Shown here: positions 52,094 to 59,390 of the stretch, piece by piece
Layout of the letters: each line of letters begins with the position of its first letter
Position numbering within the stretch: the first letter of the stretch is position 1
Source: Sphingobacterium nematocida
Lineage (GTDB): Bacteria > Bacteroidota > Bacteroidia > Sphingobacteriales > Sphingobacteriaceae
Direction: 5' to 3'
DNA length: 64,000 nt
Assembly (NCBI RefSeq): GCF_900168125.1
Contig: NZ_FUZF01000012.1
Coordinates: forward strand, 62,001-126,000
Notes under the pieces: model-generated
Told to the model about the DNA's origin: nothing
Database searches by the model: none
Seen by the model: the letters and a program-made list of their open reading frames with translations, nothing else
Made by a program: the position numbers and the translations under genes

Positions 52094-52495
52094 CTATTTA
52101 AATGGATAGAAAACAAAATTTGCTCCCTCAGGCACCACCACAAATAGACACATAAAGTCACTTGCCTTCTTAAAGTTTTTCTCAAAATAAGCCCTTCTGT
52201 CCTCTTGAATCACACTTTTATCAACAAACTCTTCCAACGAACTCGCATTTATTGTCCATTTCGTATCAAGTTCAGCACGATCCAAAATCACCTCTCCTAT
52301 ATTAACCTCATGTTGATGAGCTACAAATATTGGATACAGCGTATACCCTTCAGCGATCATTTCGTTCGATATCTCTTTTATAGAATCGCTATAAAAATCC
52401 AAATCGACTTTTAAGCTTTGCAATGGACTTGGCTGAGATGTGTTTGGAGTATTCTCGTCCTCAGGCTGGCCTTTAAAAAGATCTTTTAAATCCAT
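52094..52495 (-). CDS. conserved hypothetical protein
   Basis: 133 residues, soluble. The first ~30 residues are polar and Pro/Ser-rich; the rest alternates strands and helices (YTLYPIFVAHQHEVNIGEVILDR; FMCLFVVVPEGANFVFYPF). I do not recognise a domain. It begins 6 bp after the rlmD-type gene, so it is co-transcribed with it. Function unknown. Confidence 0.75.
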   Translation of the reverse strand: MDLKDLFKGQPEDENTPNTSQPSPLQSLKVDLDFYSDSIKEISNEMIAEGYTLYPIFVAHQHEVNIGEVILDRAELDTKWTINASSLEEFVDKSVIQEDRRAYFEKNFKKASDFMCLFVVVPEGANFVFYPFK

Positions 52496-52501
52496 ACAAT
52501 A

Positions 52502-53908
52502 CTATTTTAACATTAATAAAACAACATTTTCCACATGTTGTGTCTGTGGAAACATATCAACAGGTTTGATCCGTATCACATCATATTTTACGCTAAGCAT
52601 CTCCAGATCACGAGCCTGCGTAGCAGCATTACAACTCACATAGACAACCTTTGGCGCCTCCATCTCTAAAATACGATCTACAACATCAGCGTGCATTCCC
52701 GCGCGAGGAGGATCAGTAATAACTACATCAGGTTTACCGTGAGCAGCAATAAAGTCCGCTGTCAATACATCCTTCATGTCTCCAGCAAAAAACTTCGTAT
52801 TATGGATATCATTAATTGCCGAATTGACCTTGGCGTCTTCAATGGCTGTCGGCACATACTCAACACCAACGACTTCTCTTGCATTTTTTGCCACAAAATT
52901 AGCAATTGTACCAGCACCAGTATACAAATCATAAACTAATTCTGTACCCTTAAGATCTGCAAACTCTCGTGTAATTTTATACAATTCATAAGCCTGACGA
53001 GAATTCGTTTGATAGAAAGACTTAGGTCCAACCTTAAACTTCAAACCTTCCATCTCTTCATAAATAAAATCCCGTCCTCGGAATACATGAATATCCTGAT
53101 CAAAAATAGTATCATTCTTTTTCTGATTGATAATATAAAGCAACGATACTATTTCAGGGAATTGAGAAGCGATATAGCTCATCAATAACTCAACTTGTCC
53201 TTCCTCTGGATAAGCAAAAACAACAATAACCATAACTTCTCCAGTAGAAGAAGTCCTAATAATAAGATTACGCAATGCCCCTTCGTGCATACGAAGGTCA
53301 TAAAACGAGATTTGCTTCTCAACAGCATAATTTCGAACAGCGTTACGCAATTGATTTGAGGGATCTTCTTGCAAAAAACAGTGGTCTATGTCCAGAATCT
53401 TATCAAAACGCCCAGGTACATGAAACCCTAAGGCATCCATATCATTCTTGTCTACCTCCTCATCCTTATTAGTCAACCAACGCTTGTTTGAAAAAGTAAA
53501 CTCCAGCTTATTGCGATAATACATTGTTTGTGCAGACCCCAAAATAGGTTCCATAGAAGCAGTATCCACTTTACCTATACGAGACAACGCATTGCCCACC
53601 GATTGTTGTTTAAATTTCAGCTGAGCATCATACTCCATATGTTGCCATTTACAACCGCCGCAAACTCCAAAGTGAGGACAAAATGGCTCTATACGATATG
53701 GTGACGAAGTTACGATCTCCGTAACGCGCCCCTCAGCAAAACTCTTTTTCTTACGTTGTAATTCAACATTCACCACATCCCCAGGTATAGCCTTCTCTAT
53801 AAACAGCACCAAATCATCGTGCCTAGCCACACCTTTTCCCTCCTCTGCAATATCGAAAATCTCGACATTACTCAAATTTCTTTTTTCTTGCGGTATTCTT
53901 CTTCCCAT
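52502..53908 (-). CDS. rlmD: 23S rRNA (uracil-5-)-methyltransferase, RlmD/RumA type
   Basis: 468 residues from the ATG at 53908; the longer frame to 54004 has no homologous look. An N-terminal TRAM-like domain (~12-70) precedes the [4Fe-4S] cysteines C77, C83, C86 (PFCPHFGVCGGCKWQ) and one later Cys. SAM binding is in VYDLYTGAGTIANFVA, and the catalytic Cys in VVYVSCNAATQARDL. It methylates C5 of a uridine in 23S rRNA. RlmD or RlmCD specificity is not resolved. A -7 box ends 7 nt before this ATG. Confidence 0.92.
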   Translation of the reverse strand: MGRRIPQEKRNLSNVEIFDIAEEGKGVARHDDLVLFIEKAIPGDVVNVELQRKKKSFAEGRVTEIVTSSPYRIEPFCPHFGVCGGCKWQHMEYDAQLKFKQQSVGNALSRIGKVDTASMEPILGSAQTMYYRNKLEFTFSNKRWLTNKDEEVDKNDMDALGFHVPGRFDKILDIDHCFLQEDPSNQLRNAVRNYAVEKQISFYDLRMHEGALRNLIIRTSSTGEVMVIVVFAYPEEGQVELLMSYIASQFPEIVSLLYIINQKKNDTIFDQDIHVFRGRDFIYEEMEGLKFKVGPKSFYQTNSRQAYELYKITREFADLKGTELVYDLYTGAGTIANFVAKNAREVVGVEYVPTAIEDAKVNSAINDIHNTKFFAGDMKDVLTADFIAAHGKPDVVITDPPRAGMHADVVDRILEMEAPKVVYVSCNAATQARDLEMLSVKYDVIRIKPVDMFPQTQHVENVVLLMLK

Positions 53909-53915
53909 ATATCTG

Positions 53916-53923
53916 CAAAAATA
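53916..53923 (-). promoter_or_regulatory. candidate internal promoter for rlmD
   Basis: TATTTTTG on the minus strand, 7 nt before the ATG at 53908, so a leader of ~3 nt. It supports that start. No -33 TTG seen. Confidence 0.4.
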
Positions 53924-54004
53924 CATTTTTAGCGGCAAATTACCACTATCCCACAGTATAGGATAACAACTAATAAATACACTTGAATCCTTTAGTACAA
54001 ACAA

Positions 54005-54580
54005 TTAGGCGAGAGTCGCCTGTACCAAATACGGAAGAATCTCCTTTTGGAAGGAGATGAAATTCTTCTTAACATCGGCATCTGTCACAGCCGTAAAAGC
54101 AAAAGAAAAAACAATATTTTTACTGGTCTTTATCAAAAAAGTCAACTTTTCTTCGGCAATTGTAGTTCCTATAGTTTCATTTTTAATAAACGAACTCAAC
54201 AAAAGAAATTCCAAATCATCCGATAAGATCTTGAGATACTCTTGAGCATTTGTTGATTCGCGAATAAACTCCCAACCCACAAACTCATTACATACCGTAT
54301 ATGTAACACGGCTCACCCTCAATATCGTATTTGCCAAAAACGTAGGAAGATCTTTCTCACGTACCCCCGAATTTAAAATATCCTCGACATTCTCACGGAT
54401 ATAATCCATCAAAACTTCGTGAAGAATCGACTCTTTAGAAGGAAAATACTTATAGAAAGTTACTTTTGAAATTTTCGACTGCTTCGCCAACTCATTGACA
54501 CTTGTCTTGTTGTAACCATACTTGCGAAAAAGCTCACGTGCAGCTCGCTTTATAGTAGACACCTGCTCTTCTTGATTCAT
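54005..54580 (-). CDS. TetR-family transcriptional regulator
   Basis: 191 residues. The N-terminal helix-turn-helix (AARELFRKYGYNKTSVNELAKQSKISKVTFYKYFPSKES spans ~13-50) is typical TetR. The C-terminal ligand domain is unassigned. It sits between a small lipoprotein gene (3-bp gap) and rlmD (96 bp), in the pheS-led series, so no dedicated target is obvious from the neighbourhood. Confidence 0.92.
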   Translation of the reverse strand: MNQEEQVSTIKRAARELFRKYGYNKTSVNELAKQSKISKVTFYKYFPSKESILHEVLMDYIRENVEDILNSGVREKDLPTFLANTILRVSRVTYTVCNEFVGWEFIRESTNAQEYLKILSDDLEFLLLSSFIKNETIGTTIAEEKLTFLIKTSKNIVFSFAFTAVTDADVKKNFISFQKEILPYLVQATLA

Positions 54581-54583
54581 AGG

Positions 54584-54988
54584 CTAATTCGCGACAGAAT
54601 AAAATACGCCATTTTTACTGACTCGATACGGCTTAAGGTGACACTCTGCAATATGAGAAGGAGAGCCATCTATAAGCAACCATTTCGCCCCAGAAACCCT
54701 ATCAACAACCTCGAATCCTTCTACCTCGACCTGATTTCTTTGTCCTATATCAACCGTACTACATCTATCGTATGCAATCACATCCCCCCCACTATTGTAA
54801 AGAATCAGTCCACAGACTCCACCATTGGCATAAGCCCAACCACCGGCCCGGAATAAATTAGGATGAGAACCCTGAGTAACAGTTATATTAAACGAAACAT
54901 TGGGCACTACATTGCATCCATTGCCTCCACACCCCCAAATCAGGACCAAAGACAGAATGAATGCAATATAGACTCCAACTCGCTTCAT
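54584..54988 (-). CDS. small lipoprotein, possibly degenerate Rieske-like
   Basis: 134 residues. The lipoprotein signal ends at Cys20 (VLIWGCGGNGC). The mature domain has Gly-rich strands (GGVCGLILYNSGGDVIAYDR) followed by C-S and later AECHLKPYRV, which recalls the order of a Rieske domain, but the CxH and CxxH iron ligands are not complete. A cluster is therefore not expected. It shares one base with the end of pheS. Function unknown. Confidence 0.75.
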   Translation of the reverse strand: MKRVGVYIAFILSLVLIWGCGGNGCNVVPNVSFNITVTQGSHPNLFRAGGWAYANGGVCGLILYNSGGDVIAYDRCSTVDIGQRNQVEVEGFEVVDRVSGAKWLLIDGSPSHIAECHLKPYRVSKNGVFYSVAN

Positions 54989-56025
54989 TATATAATCTCT
55001 GTTTCAAATTGCGCTAGGAAACGACTATCGTTCTCAGAGAAAAGGCGCAAGTCCTTAATTTCATATTTCAAATTAGTGACACGCTCTATTCCCATCCCAA
55101 AAGCGAAACCACTATATTTTTTACTATCAATGCCGCAGTTTTCCAACACGTTTGGATCTACCATCCCGCAGCCAAGAATTTCGACCCAACCGGAGCCTTT
55201 ACACAAGTTGCACCCAGCTCCTTTACATATGGTACAAGAAATATCCATTTCCGCAGATGGCTCTGTAAACGGGAAGTAAGAAGGTCGGAATCGGACTTTT
55301 GTTCCATTGCCGTAAAGTTCCTGAACAAAATGAAAAAGCGTCTGTTTCAAATCTGCAAACGAAACATTTTCATCAACATACAAACCCTCTACTTGATGAA
55401 AAAAGCAGTGGGCTCGAGCGGAAATAGCCTCATTTCTATAAACTCGACCAGGCATAATAGCACGAAAAGGGGGCTTGCCAGCCTCCATCATACGAACCTG
55501 AACAGATGAAGTATGTGTACGCAGAGCAATATCATTCCCTTCTTGTTTCTTAATGAAAAAAGTATCTTGCATATCACGGGCAGGATGCTCTGGCGGAAAA
55601 TTCAAAGCTGAGAAATTATGCCAATCATCTTCGATCTCTGGTCCCTCAGAAACAACAAAACCCAATTTTTTGAAAATCTCAACAATTTCCTTGCGCACCA
55701 AAGAAAGTGGATGTCTCGACCCCAACTCCAAACCTTCGCCTGGCAGGGTCAAATCACCTTCTACTCTTTTTAATGTATTAGCTGACTGTTGAAATTGACT
55801 TTGTGATTCCTCAAACTTACCTTCTGCCAACTGTTTGAATTCATTCAAAACCTTTCCCAACCCACGTTTCTCTTCAGCAGAAACCGTCTTGAATTCTTCA
55901 AATAAACTCTTTACTATACCCTTAGAAACTAAAAACTTTAACCTAAATGCTTCAACATCCGCTGCCGAACTTGGAACAAAGTGTTCAATCTCTTCTGTGT
56001 ACTGCTTTATTTTATCTTGCAACAT
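54988..56025 (-). CDS. pheS: phenylalanyl-tRNA synthetase alpha subunit
   Basis: 345 residues. N-terminal coiled-coil tRNA-binding arm (~1-90), then the class II core with FKKLGFVVSEGPEIEDDWHNFSALN (motif 1 side), RTHTSSVQVR and the motif 3 region GFAFGMGIERVTNLKY. It pairs with PheT, which is not in the window. It heads a series pheS-lipoprotein-tetR-rlmD. A promoter ends 5 nt before its ATG. Confidence 0.97.
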   Translation of the reverse strand: MLQDKIKQYTEEIEHFVPSSAADVEAFRLKFLVSKGIVKSLFEEFKTVSAEEKRGLGKVLNEFKQLAEGKFEESQSQFQQSANTLKRVEGDLTLPGEGLELGSRHPLSLVRKEIVEIFKKLGFVVSEGPEIEDDWHNFSALNFPPEHPARDMQDTFFIKKQEGNDIALRTHTSSVQVRMMEAGKPPFRAIMPGRVYRNEAISARAHCFFHQVEGLYVDENVSFADLKQTLFHFVQELYGNGTKVRFRPSYFPFTEPSAEMDISCTICKGAGCNLCKGSGWVEILGCGMVDPNVLENCGIDSKKYSGFAFGMGIERVTNLKYEIKDLRLFSENDSRFLAQFETEII

Positions 56026-56030
56026 AAAGC

Positions 56031-56059
56031 CAAAGATACAGCAAAAAATAAAATTTCAA
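56031..56059 (-). promoter_or_regulatory. pheS promoter, predicted leaderless
   Basis: On the minus strand TTG (56059-56057), 18 nt, TATCTTTG (56038-56031), then 5 nt to the ATG at 56025. Confidence 0.65.
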
Positions 56060-56086
56060 GAACCCCTTTATCTATTATTTCATAGA

Positions 56087-56536
56087 TTAAAATGGTAAGC
56101 CGTCTTCTTCTTCATTATTTTCAGTAAAATCAACCTGTTGTTCCTGCGGCTGCACTGTTGTCGCACTACCAGCGGTAGATTGTGAATTAGTAGTCGCCTC
56201 GAAATCGGAACGTCGACCTAAGATATTAAAACTTTCAGCCACAATTTCTGTCGTATACCGACGTACCCCTTCCTTATCCTCGTACGACCTGGTTCGAAGC
56301 TTTCCTTCGATGTATACTAAACGACCTTTAGTAAGGTATTTTGCCGCCACATCAGCTAATCCTCGCCACATAACCACATTATGCCACTCGGTTTGCTCTA
56401 CTTTTTTACCATCTTTATTAAAGGTTTCCGAAGTGGCAAGCGGAAAACTAGCCACACTAACATTACCTTCTAAATACCGTAATTCAGGGTCTTTACCCAG
56501 ATGACCTACTAAAATAACTTTATTAACACTAGACAT
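56087..56536 (-). CDS. ssb: single-stranded DNA-binding protein
   Basis: 149 residues: OB-fold (1-~110) with NKVILVGHLGKDPELRYLEGN and TEWHNVVMWRGLADVAAKYLTKG, a Gln/Thr-rich linker, and the acidic tip EEDGLPF that recruits repair proteins. It lies 35 bp downstream of mutY and may be co-transcribed, an order common in Bacteroidota. Confidence 0.96.
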   Translation of the reverse strand: MSSVNKVILVGHLGKDPELRYLEGNVSVASFPLATSETFNKDGKKVEQTEWHNVVMWRGLADVAAKYLTKGRLVYIEGKLRTRSYEDKEGVRRYTTEIVAESFNILGRRSDFEATTNSQSTAGSATTVQPQEQQVDFTENNEEEDGLPF

Positions 56537-56571
56537 ATAATTTAGGAATTTGATTTAGTCTTATAATTGAT

Positions 56572-57621
56572 TCAGTCTTGTAAATACTTATTAATAAAAG
56601 AAAAAATAAGTTTATGCTTAGCTAATTTATCCAAATTTTCTAACAAAAAGTAATCCCAGGAATCTTTTTTTTCCAAAAGCCCATTTGAACTGATAACTCT
56701 ATAAAAACGAGCATAGATATTTTGATGGCTCAAAACATGTTTTGTGACCCCACCAATCGGCTCAACAACTGCATTTCCGAAATATTTACGATACTCTTCC
56801 CCATTGACTAACTCCCCCAAGTCTAGCTCATCCTTTGATTCAATAAGTGGAAACTCATACAAATTGGCCCATACATCTTCAATTCCACGTTTTGCCATTA
56901 GGATAGCCCCATCCTCTTCAATCAAGAAATAATTAAAATATCGATTTCTAGATTTTTTTCCCTTAATCTTTACAGGCAACACCGTTATAAGATCTTCTTC
57001 AAAAGCCGCACACTCGCCCTGTAAAACACATTCCTGACATAAGGGTGCTTTTGGCTTGCACACCGTAGCACCAAAATCCATTATCGCATGATTATAGATT
57101 CCCGGATCAGTTTCACTAATCAAATCTTGAGCAAGTTGTTGAAATAGTTTTTTCCCCTCTGTGGTATTAATGGGAGTTGCTATACCAAAGATCCGGGACA
57201 ATACCCGAAATACATTTCCATCCAATACAGCCTTGCGTTCACCGGCAGAAAAAGAAGAGATAGCAGCAGCAGTATATTCACCTATACCTGGCAAGCGCAA
57301 CAGTTCTTCATATTTTCGAGGAAACTCACCATCTAAATCATCTGCGACAATTTTGGCGGCTTTGTGCATATTTCGAGCACGCGAATAATATCCTAAGCCT
57401 TGCCAAAGCCGCAATAGCTCATCCTCGTTTGCCTTTGCAAAGTCTAAAACAGAGGGAAAATTCTCAACAAAAGTATTAAAATACGGAAGTCCTTGTTCCA
57501 CTCTGGTCTGTTGGAGAATAATCTCCGACAACCAAATAACATAAGGATCCTCTGTCTTCCTCCAGGGTAAATCCCGACCTTCAGCCCGGTACCATACAAT
57601 CAGTTTATTTGCGAATGACAT
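56572..57621 (-). CDS. mutY: A/G-specific adenine DNA glycosylase
   Basis: 349 residues from the ATG at 57621 (MSFANKLIVWYR); the frame extends upstream through A+T-rich non-conserved sequence. The HhH region is LLRLPGIGEYTAAAISSF, the catalytic Asp in NHAIMDFGATVC, and the [4Fe-4S] pattern C-x6-C-x2-C-x5-C follows directly. A C-terminal NUDIX-like domain (~230-345) recognises 8-oxoG. It removes A opposite 8-oxoG. Confidence 0.95.
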   Translation of the reverse strand: MSFANKLIVWYRAEGRDLPWRKTEDPYVIWLSEIILQQTRVEQGLPYFNTFVENFPSVLDFAKANEDELLRLWQGLGYYSRARNMHKAAKIVADDLDGEFPRKYEELLRLPGIGEYTAAAISSFSAGERKAVLDGNVFRVLSRIFGIATPINTTEGKKLFQQLAQDLISETDPGIYNHAIMDFGATVCKPKAPLCQECVLQGECAAFEEDLITVLPVKIKGKKSRNRYFNYFLIEEDGAILMAKRGIEDVWANLYEFPLIESKDELDLGELVNGEEYRKYFGNAVVEPIGGVTKHVLSHQNIYARFYRVISSNGLLEKKDSWDYFLLENLDKLAKHKLIFSFINKYLQD

Positions 57622-57685
57622 AGCGCAAAAATGAACATTTTTAACAAACTTTAACAATAACATATTGAAAATCAACAACAACAAA

Positions 57686-57716
57686 TTGATACTTAAGCAC
57701 ATAATCTGTACTTTTG
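57686..57716 (+). promoter_or_regulatory. promoter of the M23 peptidase gene
   Basis: TTG (57686-57688), 20 nt, TACTTTTG (57709-57716), ~34 nt leader to the ATG at 57754. Confidence 0.65.
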
Positions 57717-57753
57717 CAGGCACCGTATGTAAGACACAATAAAAGTTGAAAAC

Positions 57754-58602
57754 ATGTTAAAGAAAAAATCATCTGTATTGATTTGCATAGAGGGACATAA
57801 AGACAAAAGCCTACAAGTCCCCACACTCATCGTAAAACACTGGAAAAACATAGCCCTATCTGCATTAGTTCTTATCATTGCTTCTTTAGGATCTATTTTA
57901 TACTTATCGAACAAACAGGAAAAAGACTTGAACTCCAAATATGAAGCTACTCTTGATCAAGTAAATCAAAAGAACCTACAATTGGCGCTAAAAAAGAATG
58001 AAACCGACAGAGATATAATCGAAGCTAAAAAATCATTCAATAAAATAGACTCTACACTGGAGCGTATCAATGAAAAAATGAAAAATCGAGGTCTAAAAAC
58101 CATCGCATTACAAAACGCAGGGGGGCCTATCGAGATTGACGAAGAAAACATAGATCTTTTGAGTGAGTATTACGAAGAAGCACTAAAAGACCTGGACAAA
58201 AAGTTATCGAATATACCTATTGGTATTCCGCACAACGGCAAAGTAACATCCAAATTTGGCTATAGATCAAACCCATTTACAAACAGAGGTCGAGAGATGC
58301 ATTCCGGTGTAGACCTAAAAGGTAGCACCGGGGATCCGGTCAAAGCCACTGCAACTGGTAAAGTCACTTTCGCCGGATATGACGGAGATTATGGCTACGT
58401 CGTTAAAGTAAAACATCAAAATGGATATGAAACACGTTATGCACACCTATCCAAGACAAAAGTAAAACAAGGACAATCTATAGATGCTGGTAAAACCATA
58501 GGGCTTTTAGGCAGTACAGGACGAAGCACAGGCCCACATCTGCATTATGAAATACTAAAAAACGACAAGAAAATAAATCCGGAAAAATACTTTAAACTCT
58601 AG
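57754..58602 (+). CDS. M23-family metallopeptidase, membrane-anchored
   Basis: 282 residues: a membrane segment (~32-52), a coiled coil (~53-110), then a LytM/M23 domain (~165-280) with HSGVDL, YAHLSK and GPHLHYEI, which give the HxxxD and HxH zinc ligands, all present. It should cut peptidoglycan cross-links or, like some anchored M23 proteins, act in cell-wall remodelling or division. Divergent from mutY. Confidence 0.93.
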   Translation: MLKKKSSVLICIEGHKDKSLQVPTLIVKHWKNIALSALVLIIASLGSILYLSNKQEKDLNSKYEATLDQVNQKNLQLALKKNETDRDIIEAKKSFNKIDSTLERINEKMKNRGLKTIALQNAGGPIEIDEENIDLLSEYYEEALKDLDKKLSNIPIGIPHNGKVTSKFGYRSNPFTNRGREMHSGVDLKGSTGDPVKATATGKVTFAGYDGDYGYVVKVKHQNGYETRYAHLSKTKVKQGQSIDAGKTIGLLGSTGRSTGPHLHYEILKNDKKINPEKYFKL

Positions 58603-58662
58603 TTCTTGTCAATTTATTTCACAGGGTTATCAAAAAGGATCTGGCAGCCCCGTGAAAGTTTT

Positions 58663-58670
58663 TATCTTTG
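58663..58670 (+). promoter_or_regulatory. candidate -7 box, predicted leaderless gene at 58675
   Basis: TATCTTTG, 4 nt before the ATG at 58675, the same spacing as for gltX. The -33 side is unclear. Confidence 0.45.
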
Positions 58671-58674
58671 TTTG

Positions 58675-59106
58675 ATGAATCAAACATTTCGTATAAACAC
58701 ATTGCATAGAGGTAAATATATGCTGTGCTTTTTTGCTCTCTTATTCATTTTCGGAGGAGCAAGTTCCTATATTCCGCTTCCAGAAATACATAAGATCATC
58801 ATTGTACTCTTCACCATTCCTATTATCTTATATGTATCGGTAAAAATAAGCCAACATCCATCAACATGGACGCTAACCGAGGAAACGTTAACGGTTAGCT
58901 TCACAAATAAAACCCTAACATATCCAATCGTCGACATAGACCACATCCGAAGTCTGACTCGATCCGGAGGCAACCTATACGTTATCTACTTACGAAAGAA
59001 GAGCCCTATTAGATATTGGCGCAACAAATTATTTCAAGACGACGACGACAATCTCCTCCTTCACGAAGCAATGCTACAGAGTCAGATTGAATATTTCAAG
59101 TTCTAG
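58675..59106 (+). CDS. two-span membrane protein, unknown function
   Basis: 143 residues from the ATG at 58675; the frame extends upstream to 58606 but the -7 box at 58663 favours this start. Two membrane segments (~15-33 and ~38-58) are followed by a soluble domain that looks like a small beta-sandwich, PH-like fold (STWTLTEETLTVSFTNKTLT, YPIVDIDHIRSL, NLYVIYLRKKSP). Bacterial PH-domain membrane proteins are common, but the match is by eye only. It lies between M23 and M1 peptidase genes. Confidence 0.72.
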   Translation: MNQTFRINTLHRGKYMLCFFALLFIFGGASSYIPLPEIHKIIIVLFTIPIILYVSVKISQHPSTWTLTEETLTVSFTNKTLTYPIVDIDHIRSLTRSGGNLYVIYLRKKSPIRYWRNKLFQDDDDNLLLHEAMLQSQIEYFKF

Positions 59107-59379
59107 TGGCACTTCCCTTATCCTTACTTAAATTTCAGGACACAGGTCTGTCTAAATTAACGTCTGTTTTTGTATGTTTGACCTATGAAACACTCACGTT
59201 TAGCGGAGTACAGACACCCGTGAGGACAAGTTAATGACAGATAAAAAACAAACCGATCAGCCAGTTAGCAGATCATGAAATAGTTATACACATATGAAAT
59301 ATCCTTGTTTGGAAAACACAAAACCAATGAATAAAAGATGGATATTCCATATGACCATTGAAAATCAAACTTTACACAT
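59107..59379. other. leader region upstream of the M1 peptidase gene
   Basis: 273 bp. It holds a -7 box (59173-59180), an inverted repeat CTCACG / CGTGAG (59193-59224) that spans a 12-codon ORF starting at 59184, and copy 2 of the three-arm element (59289-59390). The predicted mRNA leader is ~195 nt, by far the longest in the window. Confidence 0.55.
59173..59180 (+). promoter_or_regulatory. candidate -7 box for the M1 peptidase gene
   Basis: TATGTTTG. The start point would be ~59184, giving a ~196-nt leader that contains both hairpins. No clear -33 TTG. Confidence 0.45.
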
Positions 59380-59390
59380 ATGAAATTATA
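59289..59390 (+). repeat. three-arm inverted-repeat element, copy 2, covering a start codon
   Basis: Arm L 59291-59304 (CATATGAAATATCC), arm M 59340-59353 (GGATATTCCATATG), arm R from 59377 (CATATGAAAT). L-M pair 13 of 14; M-R about 9 of 10. R contains the ATG (59380) of the M1 peptidase. An ORF of 29 codons starts in L at 59294, and its TGA overlaps that ATG (ATGA). M and the following 30 bases closely match copy 1 at 37371, including a TTGA/TCAA palindrome. Confidence 0.75.

Noticed and set aside
52502-54004. 500-residue version of RlmD starting upstream
   Set aside because: The extra N-terminus has no family resemblance and the TATTTTTG box lies just before the ATG at 53908.
54584-54988. 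Functional Rieske iron-sulfur protein
   Set aside because: The CxH and CxxH ligand pairs are not both present, so a cluster is not supported.
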